In this document: one piece after another, positions 25,509 through 34,805 of the stretch
Position numbering within the stretch: position 1 is the stretch's first letter
Layout of the letters: the number at the start of each line of letters is the position of its first letter
From: Candidatus Tidjanibacter faecipullorum
GTDB taxonomy: Bacteria; Bacteroidota; Bacteroidia; Bacteroidales; Rikenellaceae
Direction of reading: 5' to 3'
DNA: 64,000 bases
Assembly (NCBI GenBank): GCA_019116245.1
Contig: DXCC01000003.1
Location: 1-64,000 of the forward strand
The notes under the pieces: model-generated
What the model was told of the DNA's origin: nothing
Seen by the model: only the letters and a program-made list of their open reading frames with translations
Database searches by the model: none
Program-made: the position numbers and the translations under genes

Positions 25509-26675
25509 ATGAAATATTACCTCATAGCCGGCGAGGCGTCCGGCGACCTGCACGGCGCCAATCTGATGAAGGGGCTGCTCAAGAGCGACCCGCAGGCCGA
25601 GTTCCGCTTCTGGGGCGGCGACCGCATGGCGGCCGTGGGCGGCCGCCAGGGACTGGCCAAGCACTACCGCGACGCATCGTTCTTCGGCATCGGCGAGATC
25701 GTCCGCAACCTGCGCACGGTGCTCTCCCAGATTGAGGAGTGCAAGCGTGACGTGGCCGCCTATGCGCCCGACGTGCTGATTCTGATCGACTACCCGGGAT
25801 TCAACTTCCGCATGGCACGCTTTGCCCACGAGAGTGGGTTGTGCAAGGTGTTCTACTACATCTCGCCCAAAGTGTGGGCCTGGAAGGAGCGGCGCGTGAA
25901 GCGCATCCGGCAGTGGGTTGACCAGCTCTTCATCATCTTCCCCTTCGAGATCGACTATTTCGCCAAGCGGGGCATCCGGGCCATCTATGAGGGCAATCCG
26001 TTGATGGATGCCATTGCCGAACGGTGTGCCGCAATGCCCTCGCGCGAGGAGTTCCTGCGGGCGAACGGCCTGGAGGACCGTCCCACGATCGCCCTGCTGG
26101 CCGGAAGCCGCCGCAGCGAGGTGCGCAACAACCTGCCCTTCATGGTGGAGCTGGCGGGCCGGATGCCCGACTTCCAGTTTGTACTGGCGGCCGTGTCGTG
26201 GCTCGACCGCTCGCTCTACGACCAGCTGCTGGCCGGCAGCGCCATTCGCGTGGTGTGCGACAAGACCTACGAGGCGCTGCGTTATGCCGATGCGGCGGTG
26301 GTGACCTCCGGTACGGCGACGCTCGAAACGGCCCTGATCGGCACCCCCGAGGTGGTGTGCTACAAGACCGATGCCCTCACCGTGGCGGCCGGGCGGATGC
26401 TGCTGAAGATTCCCTACATCTCGCTGGTCAATCTGGTGATGAACCGGGAGGTGGTGCGCGAACTGATTCAGAACGACATGACCGTCGAGAATGCCGAGTC
26501 CGAGCTGCGGGCCATTCTGCCCGGCGGCGCCCGGCACGACCGCATGGAGGCCGACTATGCCCGTCTGCGCGAGGTGATCGGCGGAGCGGGGGCCTCGGAC
26601 CGTTTTGCCGCCCGCATGGTGGCGATCCTGCGGGGCGAGGAGCCGACGGACAGACAACAACGGAACGAACGATGA
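25509..26675 (+). CDS. lpxB: Lipid-A-disaccharide synthase LpxB
   Basis: 388 residues starting at MKYYLIAGEASGDLHGANLM, the LpxB N-terminal signature. Other conserved blocks are LIDYPGFNFRMA, YYISPKVWAWKERR and ALLAGSRRSEVRNNLP, with a C-terminal UDP-sugar-binding half containing ADAAVVTSGTATLETAL and SLVNLVMNREVVRELIQ. It condenses UDP-2,3-diacylglucosamine with lipid X to make the lipid A disaccharide at the inner membrane. The ATG is shared with the next gene's junction: its TGA overlaps the ATG of the FAH-family gene (ATGA), so translation is probably coupled. Confidence 0.96.
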   Translation: MKYYLIAGEASGDLHGANLMKGLLKSDPQAEFRFWGGDRMAAVGGRQGLAKHYRDASFFGIGEIVRNLRTVLSQIEECKRDVAAYAPDVLILIDYPGFNFRMARFAHESGLCKVFYYISPKVWAWKERRVKRIRQWVDQLFIIFPFEIDYFAKRGIRAIYEGNPLMDAIAERCAAMPSREEFLRANGLEDRPTIALLAGSRRSEVRNNLPFMVELAGRMPDFQFVLAAVSWLDRSLYDQLLAGSAIRVVCDKTYEALRYADAAVVTSGTATLETALIGTPEVVCYKTDALTVAAGRMLLKIPYISLVNLVMNREVVRELIQNDMTVENAESELRAILPGGARHDRMEADYARLREVIGGAGASDRFAARMVAILRGEEPTDRQQRNER

Positions 26676-27292
26676 AAATCATCTGCATAGGACGCAACTA
26701 TCGCGAGCACATCCGCGAGTTCGACAATGGCGAGCCGAATGCCGAGCCGGTCTTCTTCCTGAAGCCCGATACGGCGCTGCTGCGCAACAACGACACGTTC
26801 TGGATCCCGCCCTTCAGCCGGCGGGTCGAGTATGAGACCGAACTGGTGGTGAAGATCGGCCGTACGGGCAAGTGCATTGCCGAACGGTTTGCCCGCCGCT
26901 ACTACGACGAGGTGACGCTCGGCATCGATTTCACGGCGCGCGACCTGCAGCGCGAGGCGATTGCAGCGGGGCTGCCGTGGGAGATCGGCAAGGCGTTCGA
27001 CCATTCGGCGGCCGTTGCGCCGCGCTGGCTGTCGCTGGCCGCGCTGGGCAAGCCGGTTGGGGAGCTGCGCTTCGAGATGGCGCTCAACGGCGAGGTGCGG
27101 CAGCGGGGCGATGCCTCGCAGATGATCTTTTCGGTCGATCGCATCATCTCGTACGTATCGCAGTTCCTGACCCTGCGCATGGGCGACCTGATCTACACGG
27201 GCACGCCGGCAGGTGTGGGGCCCGTGGCGCCGGGCGACCGGCTGACCGCCTCGCTGGAGGGGGAACTGCTGCTGGATTTCGACATTCGTTAA
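26672..27292 (+). CDS. Fumarylacetoacetate hydrolase (FAH) family protein
   Basis: 206 residues, the short FAHD1/YcgM size class. It begins MKIICIGRNYREHIREF. Metal ligands are expected in YETELVVKIG (E-x-E, about 52-61) and in the Asp of LGIDFTARDLQ (about 87-97), with the catalytic RGDASQM and the C-terminal GDLIYTGTPAGVGPV loop. The family cleaves C-C bonds or decarboxylates beta-keto acids such as acylpyruvates or oxaloacetate. Its ATG overlaps the lpxB stop codon. Confidence 0.93.
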   Translation: MKIICIGRNYREHIREFDNGEPNAEPVFFLKPDTALLRNNDTFWIPPFSRRVEYETELVVKIGRTGKCIAERFARRYYDEVTLGIDFTARDLQREAIAAGLPWEIGKAFDHSAAVAPRWLSLAALGKPVGELRFEMALNGEVRQRGDASQMIFSVDRIISYVSQFLTLRMGDLIYTGTPAGVGPVAPGDRLTASLEGELLLDFDIR

Positions 27293-27352
27293 GAGAAACA
27301 ATCATTGCCGGAGCCTTCCGTCGGGAGTGCTCCGACCAACAGGTGAGAAACG

Positions 27353-28303
27353 ATGAAAGTGATCAAAAGAATCGGTTTGGTGTTCGGATTGCTGTGGGCC
27401 CTCGTGCCTGCCGCACAAGCGCAGTTCCGGCTGACGGCCGAAGGGTTTGTCAATGCGGAGGATGCCACGCGCCGCGACTATGTGATCGAAGTGGCCGGTG
27501 CCGATCGGGCGACGCTCTTCCGGCGGGCCCTTTTCTTTGCGCAGGCCCAGTTTGCCGCGCCCGATGCGCGGTTCAGCGAACTGCCCGACGAGGCCTTTGC
27601 CGTGAGCGGCGTGGTGCGCGACCGGGTCGTGCTGTCGGGACTGTCGGGCCAGGCGTTCGATCTGGTCTTCCGCATGCGCTTCGAGGTGCGCGACGGTGCG
27701 GTGACGGTCTGCGAACCGGTGGTGGAGACCATGTACCGGTGGGTGGAACAGTCGGCCACGGCCAGCAATGCCGTGGTTCCGGCGAGCCGGGTGCTGCTGT
27801 TCGTCTCGCGCGACTATCGCGGCGTGAATGTCACGCCGTGGCAGGGCAATTCCTCCAACGTGATCTTCACCCCGCGGGGTGACGTGCGTAACGAGGGAGC
27901 CAAAGCCTCGCTGGAGACCTTTTTCAACGGCTTTGTCGCCGCACTGGAGGTTTATCTGAAGACTGAATTGCCGACCCCGGAGGGGGTTGCGTTCACTGCA
28001 GGGGCGGATTGTGTAGGCACCTATGTCGGTACGCTGCCCGCGGCCGACTGCGAGGGGATCCGCACCCGGCTGGAGATCCGCCGCGACGGCCGCTACACCT
28101 GCGCGATGGAGTACCTGGGACGCGATGCGACCTTCACGGAGCAGGGCACCTGTGCCGTGCGGGATGGGGTGATGACGTTGACGGCCGAGGAGGGGAGCCA
28201 CCTCTACTTCCAGGTTGAGGAGGGGCGCATGGTCCTGCTCGACCAGGACCGTCGTTCCGTCACCGGTCCGCTGGCGGCCATGTATGTATTAAATAAGGAA
28301 TAG
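27353..28303 (+). CDS. Exported protein: DUF4468-like N-domain with NlpE-like C-domain
   Basis: 316 residues with a signal peptide (cleavage about after residue 24, AQAQ). The N-terminal region (about 30-200) looks like the DUF4468/TBP-like beta fold of Bacteroidota exported proteins. The C-terminal 220-316 is NlpE-like: GTYVGTLPAADCEGIRTRLE, YLGRDATFTEQGTC and LLDQDRRSV. NlpE in enteric bacteria senses envelope and copper stress through a C-x-x-C; here the first cysteine is replaced (PAADC at 229-233). No lipobox is present, so it is probably periplasmic or secreted. A 60-base gap separates it from the FAH-family gene. Confidence 0.75.
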   Translation: MKVIKRIGLVFGLLWALVPAAQAQFRLTAEGFVNAEDATRRDYVIEVAGADRATLFRRALFFAQAQFAAPDARFSELPDEAFAVSGVVRDRVVLSGLSGQAFDLVFRMRFEVRDGAVTVCEPVVETMYRWVEQSATASNAVVPASRVLLFVSRDYRGVNVTPWQGNSSNVIFTPRGDVRNEGAKASLETFFNGFVAALEVYLKTELPTPEGVAFTAGADCVGTYVGTLPAADCEGIRTRLEIRRDGRYTCAMEYLGRDATFTEQGTCAVRDGVMTLTAEEGSHLYFQVEEGRMVLLDQDRRSVTGPLAAMYVLNKE

Positions 28304-28360
28304 CCGGATCGGCAACGGAGGCCGTCGGTCGCCGTCCGGAAACAAACAGACACACGCTTC

Positions 28361-28981
28361 ATGACACTGCTCAAGGATAAACTGGCCGGCCGGCGGCTGA
28401 TTCTGGCCAGCCATTCCCCCCGCCGCCGCGAACTGATGGCCGGTGCGGGGTTCGATTTCATGCTGGCCGACGGGTACGAGGTGGAGGAGACCTATCCCGC
28501 CACGCTGGAGGCTGCCCGGGTGCCCGAGTACCTCTCCCGCCTCAAGTCGCACAGCTATCCGGTGCCGCTGGGCGAGGACGACGTGCTGATTACGGCCGAC
28601 ACCGTGGTGCTCTGCGACGGCCGCATTCTGGGCAAACCGGCCGGCCGCGAGGAGGCCGAAGCCATGCTGGCAGCCCTTTCCGGCCGCTGCCACCGGGTGG
28701 TGACGGGCGTCACCCTGCGCCACGCCCGGGCCGAACGGAGCTTCTCGGTCGCCTCGGACGTCTGGTTCCGCCCCCTGCGCGGGGAGGAGATCGCCTACTA
28801 TGTCGAGCACTACCGGCCTTTCGACAAGGCGGGGGCCTACGGCATTCAGGAGTGGATCGGCTATGTGGCCATCGAACGGATTGAGGGATCGTTCTACAAC
28901 GTGATGGGGCTGCCCGTGCAGGCCGTCTATGCCGAACTGGAGCGGTTGGCCGATGCGTTGTGGCCGCAGCAGGAGCAATAG
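28361..28981 (+). CDS. maf: Maf-family nucleotide pyrophosphatase
   Basis: 206 residues with the Maf start LILASHSPRRRELMAGAGFDF, the catalytic ITADTVVLCDGRILGKP block (base Asp within T-A-D-T) and FDKAGAYGIQEW near the C-terminus. Maf proteins hydrolyse dTTP, UTP and modified nucleotides to monophosphates, acting in nucleotide-pool cleaning and possibly division arrest. The sequence best fits the YhdE-type dTTP/UTP branch (AGAYGIQ), but that subclass is inferred. It sits 57 bases after the NlpE-like gene and 44 before the S46 peptidase. Confidence 0.93.
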   Translation: MTLLKDKLAGRRLILASHSPRRRELMAGAGFDFMLADGYEVEETYPATLEAARVPEYLSRLKSHSYPVPLGEDDVLITADTVVLCDGRILGKPAGREEAEAMLAALSGRCHRVVTGVTLRHARAERSFSVASDVWFRPLRGEEIAYYVEHYRPFDKAGAYGIQEWIGYVAIERIEGSFYNVMGLPVQAVYAELERLADALWPQQEQ

Positions 28982-29025
28982 CGAGAAGAAAGATTGTAAA
29001 CCCGATAAATTCACACTTTAACCTT

Positions 29026-31161
29026 ATGATGAAAAGACGTTTTGCAGCTCTGCTGGCCTGCCTGCTTGCGGCGGCTACGGTCGTGTCGGCCGACGAGGGC
29101 ATGTGGCTGCCCAGCCTGATCGGCCGTCAGGTGAAGGACATGAAGGCCAAGGGATTCCGGCTTTCGGCCAAAGACATTTACGACATCAACCGGGCTTCGC
29201 TCAAGGATGCCATCGTGCTGTTCGACCGGGGCTGTACGGGTGAACTGGTCTCCGAGGAGGGACTGCTGCTCACCAACCACCACTGCGGCTACGGCCAGGT
29301 GCAGAGCCACAGCTCGCTGGAGCACGACTACCTGACCAACGGCTTCTGGGCCATGAACCGTGCCGAGGAGCTGCCCAACCCCGGCCTGGAGGTATCGTTT
29401 CTCGTGCGGATGGACGATGTGACCGACCGGGTGCTGGAGGGCGTGACGGACGGCATGGATCCGCAGGCGCGCAAGGAGCGGATTGCCGAGAACAGTCGGA
29501 TCCTCGTCGAGGAGACGCTGGCCGCCTATGGCGACCGGAAGGGCTATGAGGCTGCCGTGGAGTCGATGTACTACGGCAACCAGTATTTTCTGTTCACCTA
29601 CCGGACGTTCCGCGACGTGCGGCTGGTGGGTGCGCCCCCTTCGTCGATCGGCAAGTTCGGCGGGGACACCGACAACTGGATGTGGCCGCGTCACACGGGC
29701 GACTTCACCGTCTTCCGCATCTATGCCGATGCCGACAATCAGCCGGCCGACTATTCGCCGGAAAATGTACCCTATCGTCCGGAGAAGCATTTCACCATTT
29801 CGACCCGGGGCATCGACGAGGGCGACTTCACCTTCGTGTACGGCTTCCCCGGCACGACCCGCGAGTATGTCACCTCCGACTATGTGGACTATGTGCTGAA
29901 TGATCTGAATCCGAATACGATCCGTATGCGTACCGAGCGGCTGGACATCATCGGGGCCGCCATGGAGGCCGATCCGGCCGTGCGCATCAAGTATGCTTCC
30001 AAGGCGGCAATGATCGCCAATGCCTGGAAAAAGTGGCAGGGCGAGAGCCTCGGCCTGGCCCGGCTGGGTACCGTGGACAAGAAGCGTGCCTACGAGGCAC
30101 GGCTGGCGGAGTGGATGGCCGACCGTCCCGAATATGCCGGCCTGCTCGACCGCATGCACGCCGTCTATGATGCGTGGAGGCCCTACGCGCTGGCCAACAG
30201 TCTCTATCGGGAGAGCATCTTTACCATCGAACTGCTGAAGATGGTGCAGCAGCTCGAAACGGCCATGGCACTGGGCAAATCGTTCCCCGATGCGGCCGTC
30301 CTGTACAAGGATTACGAGCCGGCCGTGGATCGTCAGCTGGCCGAAGCGATGATCGAGGAGTTCGTGACGGCCGTACCGACCGAGTTCGTGCCGCAGCAGT
30401 TGACGGCGGCCATCGCCCAGGTGGGTGGAGTGCCGGCCTATGTCGATTACCTGTTTGCACAGTCGGCCTTTGCCACCCGCGAACGGTATGAGGCGCTCTG
30501 CGCCCTCGACGAGGAGGCCTTTGTCAATACCATGGCGGCCGATCCGGCCGTGGCCCTCTACAGCCTGGCGGGCATGACCTACAATACGGAGATCGTGCCC
30601 GAGTACCAGCGGCTGAGCGCCGAGATCGATGCCCTCTATCCGCTCTACATGCGGGCCCAGATGGCTTTCGAACCGGAGCGCAACTTCTATCCCGATGCCA
30701 ACCTCACCCTGCGTGTGGCCTACGGCAGCGTGGAGGGCTACCGTCCCGAGGACGGCATCTATTGCCTGCCTTTCACCACGCTGGAGGGTATCATCGCCAA
30801 GGACAATCCCGCCATCTACGACTATGACGTGCCCGACCGGCTGCGCGCCCTCTACGATGCGAAGGACTACGGCCGCTGGGCCATCAATGTCGGCACGAAG
30901 AAGGAGCCGTTCTACACCGTGCCGGTGGCCTTTATCGCCACGAACCACACCACGGGCGGCAATTCGGGCAGTCCCGTGCTGAACGGCCGCGGCGAGCTGA
31001 TCGGCATCAACTTCGACCGCACGTGGCTCAGCACGATGAGCGACCTGGAGTTCGATCCCGCCATGTGCCGCAACATTGCCGTCGATATCCGTTACGTACT
31101 CTTCGTGATCGACAAGGTGTGCGGCGCCGGGTATCTGCTCGACGAAATGACCATCCGATAA
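29026..31161 (+). CDS. S46 family dipeptidyl-peptidase, DPP11-type
   Basis: 711 residues from the Met at 29026, which begins a signal peptide; the longer frame would add residues from untranslated DNA. The serine-peptidase triad is visible: His85 in TNHHCGY, an Asp in WPRHTGDF (about 226) and the Ser in GGNSGSPV. The S1 specificity segment reads INFDRTW with an Arg where DPP7 has Gly, so an Asp/Glu-specific DPP11 is predicted. These periplasmic exopeptidases supply dipeptides to amino-acid-fermenting Bacteroidota. It is the last gene of the plus-strand run that began at 24142, followed by a hairpin at 31169-31196. Confidence 0.92.
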   Translation: MMKRRFAALLACLLAAATVVSADEGMWLPSLIGRQVKDMKAKGFRLSAKDIYDINRASLKDAIVLFDRGCTGELVSEEGLLLTNHHCGYGQVQSHSSLEHDYLTNGFWAMNRAEELPNPGLEVSFLVRMDDVTDRVLEGVTDGMDPQARKERIAENSRILVEETLAAYGDRKGYEAAVESMYYGNQYFLFTYRTFRDVRLVGAPPSSIGKFGGDTDNWMWPRHTGDFTVFRIYADADNQPADYSPENVPYRPEKHFTISTRGIDEGDFTFVYGFPGTTREYVTSDYVDYVLNDLNPNTIRMRTERLDIIGAAMEADPAVRIKYASKAAMIANAWKKWQGESLGLARLGTVDKKRAYEARLAEWMADRPEYAGLLDRMHAVYDAWRPYALANSLYRESIFTIELLKMVQQLETAMALGKSFPDAAVLYKDYEPAVDRQLAEAMIEEFVTAVPTEFVPQQLTAAIAQVGGVPAYVDYLFAQSAFATRERYEALCALDEEAFVNTMAADPAVALYSLAGMTYNTEIVPEYQRLSAEIDALYPLYMRAQMAFEPERNFYPDANLTLRVAYGSVEGYRPEDGIYCLPFTTLEGIIAKDNPAIYDYDVPDRLRALYDAKDYGRWAINVGTKKEPFYTVPVAFIATNHTTGGNSGSPVLNGRGELIGINFDRTWLSTMSDLEFDPAMCRNIAVDIRYVLFVIDKVCGAGYLLDEMTIR

Positions 31162-31168
31162 CGGCAGC

Positions 31169-31196
31169 GGGGAGAGAACGGGTACGTTTTCTCCCC
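31169..31196 (+). terminator. Hairpin after DPP11 gene
   Basis: A 12-bp stem (31169-31180 with 31185-31196, one wobble) has a 4-base loop. No T-run follows, so this may be a weak terminator or a 3'-end stabiliser. Confidence 0.4.
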
Positions 31197-31293
31197 GTCC
31201 GCATACGAAACATTCATTCAATGCGTTAACGTAACATTGCCCCGGGCGGTGCCCGGTTGTGCAAATCCAAGTCTATCCATTCAAACCACACGT

Positions 31294-33834
31294 ATGACAT
31301 CGCAAACGAACCGCAGCGGCCTGACCGACGCCCAGGTGGAGGAGAGCCGCCGGGAGCACGGCACCAACCTGCTGACGCCCCCCAGGCAAACGCCCTGGTG
31401 GAAACTCTATCTGGAGAAATTCAAGGACCCGATCATCATCATCCTGCTGGTGGCAACGGCCATCTCGCTCATCTTCGGCATCATTCACGGTGACTTCACC
31501 GAGTCGCTGGGCATCATCTTCGCCGTCGTGATCGCCACCGGCGTGGGCTTCTGGCAGGAGTACAGCGCCAAGCGAAAGTTCGACGCCATGCGGTCCGACC
31601 AGGACTACGAACCGGTCAAGGTGCGCCGCAACGGCGTGGTGGTCGAGGTGACCAAGGATCAGCTCGTCGTGGGCGATGTGGTGATCCTCTCGGCCGGCGA
31701 CGAGATTCCGGCCGACATCCGGCTGTTCCAGGCTTCGGACATGAAGGTTTCCGAGTCGGCCATGACCGGCGAGTCGGTGCCCGTCTCCAAATATCCGCTC
31801 GAGGAGCCCTACACCGGATCGGGTTTTGCGCCCGATTTCCTGCTGCGCGGCACACTCGTCTCGCAGGGCGCGGGCGAAGGCGTGGTCGAGCGGGTCGGTG
31901 ATGCGACCGAGATCGGTCAGACTACCCGCAAGGCGTCGGAGGAGACCAACAACGTGACCCCCCTCCAGCAGCAGCTCAACGGACTGGCCAAGCGCATCAA
32001 TGTGGCCGCATTCGCCATCGCCGGTCTGATGTTCGTGATTCTCAACCTGGTGCACTGGATTCCCTATGAGGGACCGGCCGGTTGGGAAGAGGTACTGCTC
32101 ACCGAGGTGCGTTTTCTGATGAGCGCCGTGGTGGTCATCATTGTGGCCGTGCCGGAGGGACTGCCGCTGTCGGTGACGATGGCGCTGGCCTTTTCCATGA
32201 AGACGATGGCGCGCGAGAATAACCTGGTCAAGAAGATGCACGCCTGTGAGACGGTCGGTGCCGTGGACGTCATCTTCACCGACAAGACCGGTACGCTGAC
32301 GCAGAACTCCATGACGGTGGTCGAGGCCGACATTGTCGAGGGGTGCGAGGAGACGCTGGCGCTGGTCGGCGCCCTCAATTCGACGGCCAACTGGTCGGGG
32401 CGCAACGTGCTGGGCAATCCGACCGAGAGCGCCATTCTGAAGTTTATCGGTGCCGAGCAGACGGCCGACCTGCGGGCCGGTCATCCCGTTCGGGTGGTGA
32501 TTCCCTTCTCCAGCGCCTACAAATACATGTTGTCGGAGACCGAGCTGGACGGCCATCGGCTGTTGCTGCTCAAGGGCGCTCCGGAAGTGGTGGCCCGCAT
32601 CATCTGCAACGACAGTTACCTCGCGCTCGTGGCCGAGCAGCAGGATCGCGGCCGCCGGGCCATTGCCGCCGCGGTGATCGAGGAGATGGAGGCCGGGGAG
32701 GCCAAGCGCCTGCTCGAAGCGGGGCAGACGTTGCCGACGGCTCGCTACGTGGGTACGTGGTTCATCGAAGATCCGGTACGTCCCGACGTACCCCATGCCA
32801 TCGAACAGTGCTACGGGGCCGGCATCGACGTGGTGATGATGACCGGCGACAACATCAAGACCGGTTCCGAGATCGCCCGCCAGTCGGGCTTCCGCAACCT
32901 CTGGGCCATCGAGGCCAAGGATTTCATGACGGCTGTCACCGCGCCGCAGAACGGCCGCGAATTTCCCAATGTGATTACCCGCTGCACCCCGTCGGACAAA
33001 CTGGAGATTCTGCGCTGGACGCAGGAGCGCGGCCACGTGTGCGCCATGACGGGCGACGGCGTGAACGACTCGCCGACCCTCAACTATGCCGATGTGGGCA
33101 TCGCCATGGGTTCGGGCACCTCGGCCGCCAAGGAGGCCGCCGACATCGTGCTGCTCGACGACGCCTTCCCCTCGATCGTCACGGGCGTCAAGTGGGGCCG
33201 TTCGCTGTACAAGAATATCAAAAATTTCCTCTATTTCCAGTTGTCGATCAACGTTTCGGCCTGTCTGATCGCTGTCTTCGGCCCCGTGGTGGGTGTGGAG
33301 ATGCCCTTTACGGTCACGCAGTTCCTGTGGATCAATATCGTGATGGATTCGCTGGCCGCCATTGCGCTCGCCTCCGAACCGGCCGACGAACGGGTGCTGA
33401 AGGACCGTCCCCGCGACCGGAATGAATTTATCATCAATCGTCCGCTGGCTACGGCCATCTTCGGCTTCGGCGGTTTCATCTGGCTGCTCTGCACGGTCAT
33501 CCTGTGGGGTATGGAGCACGGCATGCCGCTGGTGGCCGGCATCGACCGTACCGTCTTTTTTGCCGGATACATGGTGCTCAACTGGTGGAACCTCTTCAAT
33601 GCCCGCGTCATCGGCAAGGGCATGTCGGTGTTCTCCGGTCTGGGACGCAATCCGAAGTTCATCGGTGTGGCCGCTCTGGTGCTGATTGCCACGATCTTCA
33701 TCGTACAGGTGGGCGGCGAGGTCTTCCAGACCCATCCGCTGAGCACCCGCACCTGGCTTCAGATCCTGCTCATCACCTCGCCTGTGCTGATTGTCCGCGA
33801 GGTGTGGTACCAGCTCCGTCGCCGTCGCCGGTAG
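31294..33834 (+). CDS. Calcium-translocating P-type ATPase (PMCA/SERCA-like)
   Basis: 846 residues from the Met at 31294. P2-type landmarks are in order: the N-terminal cation domain, two early TM segments, the TGES loop (158-161), TM4 with PEGLP (287-291) giving a cation-binding site, the phosphorylation motif DKTGTLT with Asp330, KGAPE in the nucleotide domain, MTGDN and GDGVNDSP at the hinge, and six C-terminal TM helices. It exports Ca2+ or a similar divalent cation from the cytosol. The N-terminal extension before 31294 in the same frame has no family match. It stands alone and ends at a strong bidirectional terminator. Confidence 0.94.
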   Translation: MTSQTNRSGLTDAQVEESRREHGTNLLTPPRQTPWWKLYLEKFKDPIIIILLVATAISLIFGIIHGDFTESLGIIFAVVIATGVGFWQEYSAKRKFDAMRSDQDYEPVKVRRNGVVVEVTKDQLVVGDVVILSAGDEIPADIRLFQASDMKVSESAMTGESVPVSKYPLEEPYTGSGFAPDFLLRGTLVSQGAGEGVVERVGDATEIGQTTRKASEETNNVTPLQQQLNGLAKRINVAAFAIAGLMFVILNLVHWIPYEGPAGWEEVLLTEVRFLMSAVVVIIVAVPEGLPLSVTMALAFSMKTMARENNLVKKMHACETVGAVDVIFTDKTGTLTQNSMTVVEADIVEGCEETLALVGALNSTANWSGRNVLGNPTESAILKFIGAEQTADLRAGHPVRVVIPFSSAYKYMLSETELDGHRLLLLKGAPEVVARIICNDSYLALVAEQQDRGRRAIAAAVIEEMEAGEAKRLLEAGQTLPTARYVGTWFIEDPVRPDVPHAIEQCYGAGIDVVMMTGDNIKTGSEIARQSGFRNLWAIEAKDFMTAVTAPQNGREFPNVITRCTPSDKLEILRWTQERGHVCAMTGDGVNDSPTLNYADVGIAMGSGTSAAKEAADIVLLDDAFPSIVTGVKWGRSLYKNIKNFLYFQLSINVSACLIAVFGPVVGVEMPFTVTQFLWINIVMDSLAAIALASEPADERVLKDRPRDRNEFIINRPLATAIFGFGGFIWLLCTVILWGMEHGMPLVAGIDRTVFFAGYMVLNWWNLFNARVIGKGMSVFSGLGRNPKFIGVAALVLIATIFIVQVGGEVFQTHPLSTRTWLQILLITSPVLIVREVWYQLRRRRR

Positions 33835-33854
33835 ACTGCGGAACACGGATATGC

Positions 33855-33886
33855 AAAGGGGGCGATCCAGTCGGATCGCCCCCTTT
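33855..33886. terminator. Bidirectional terminator between P-type ATPase and RimK-like gene
   Basis: AAAGGGGGCGATCC (33855-33868) pairs perfectly with 33873-33886 around a 4-base loop. It lies between two convergent genes and ends in TTT on both strands. Confidence 0.8.
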
Positions 33887-33911
33887 GGCGTATGATGGCG
33901 GATGGGGCGTG

Positions 33912-34805
33912 TCAGCGCAGCAGGGAGTCGCGGATGTAGGCGAAGAGCTCTGCGGGAATGGGGTTCGGCCGGCCGAGCTGCGAGAGGGTGCGGAAGCCGG
34001 CGTTGCCGTTGATTTCGTTGACGATGAAGTGGTCGTCTTCGCCGAAGAGCAGGTCGATGCCCGAGAAGGCGACACCCAGCAGCCGGGCGCTGCGCACGGC
34101 CAGCTGGGCCGCGTGGGGGGAGAGTTCAAACGGAGCCACCTGGCCGCCCTGCGAGAAGTTGGAGCGGAACGAGGTCTCCGAGTAGCGCAGCACGGCGCCG
34201 GCCACCCGGTCGCCGATCACCCACACGCGCACGTCCCGACCGCTGCTCGAGGCGATGAACTGCTGGCACAGGCAATGGCCCTTGCATTGCGCCACGGCCT
34301 GGCGCATGCCCTCCTCGTTGTCGATCAGGAAGACGTCCTCGCCCTTGGCGCCGTCGATCCGTTTGACCACGAAACGTTCCGACCCCAGCACGCCGGCCAC
34401 GTGGCGGTAGTCGTATTCGCCTTCCGGTGCGTAGAGGGTCTGCGGGGAGGGGATGCCGGCCGCGGCGAGCAGTTCGTGGGTGAGCATCTTGTTCTTGCAC
34501 AGCTCCATCGAGGCGGAGGAGTTGATGAGCGGCACGCCGGCACGTTCCAGCGCCCGCGAGAGCACCGTGTCGTAGGTGCGCACGATGGCGAAGTCGGGCA
34601 GGCGCGTGACGGCCTCGCCCCGGTGCCAGAATGCGGGGACGGTGCCGTGGCCGTAGCCGACGGTCAGCTCCTCGGCAAAGAGCACGTGCAGGTCGATGCC
34701 GACGGCGGCCGCCTCGTCGGCGAGCCAGCCGAAGGCGTTGTCGCCGTGGCGGGCGACGTAGCGCGGATAGATGATCCAGCCGGTATGGGTGAAGGTCTGT
34801 GTCAT
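33912..34805 (-). CDS. RimK-like ATP-grasp ligase
   Basis: 297 residues with the ATP-grasp layout of RimK/LysX-type ligases: an N-terminal Rossmann-like part (to ~95), SSASMELCKNKMLTHELL, the lysine strand RFVVKRIDGAKGEDV, the lid-to-metal segment GRDVRVWVIGDRVAGAVLR, and the Mg-binding FIVNEINGNAGF near the C-terminus. These enzymes join an amino acid (often Glu) to a protein or small acceptor. Its substrate is unknown; the neighbour is a YjbQ-type protein whose stop overlaps its start by 4 bases, so the pair is probably translated together. Confidence 0.9.
   Translation of the reverse strand: MTQTFTHTGWIIYPRYVARHGDNAFGWLADEAAAVGIDLHVLFAEELTVGYGHGTVPAFWHRGEAVTRLPDFAIVRTYDTVLSRALERAGVPLINSSASMELCKNKMLTHELLAAAGIPSPQTLYAPEGEYDYRHVAGVLGSERFVVKRIDGAKGEDVFLIDNEEGMRQAVAQCKGHCLCQQFIASSSGRDVRVWVIGDRVAGAVLRYSETSFRSNFSQGGQVAPFELSPHAAQLAVRSARLLGVAFSGIDLLFGEDDHFIVNEINGNAGFRTLSQLGRPNPIPAELFAYIRDSLLR

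Noticed and set aside
29011..33846. Long minus-strand frames opposite the S46 peptidase and P-type ATPase
   Set aside because: His/Gly/Arg-rich shadows; both plus-strand genes are complete with catalytic residues.
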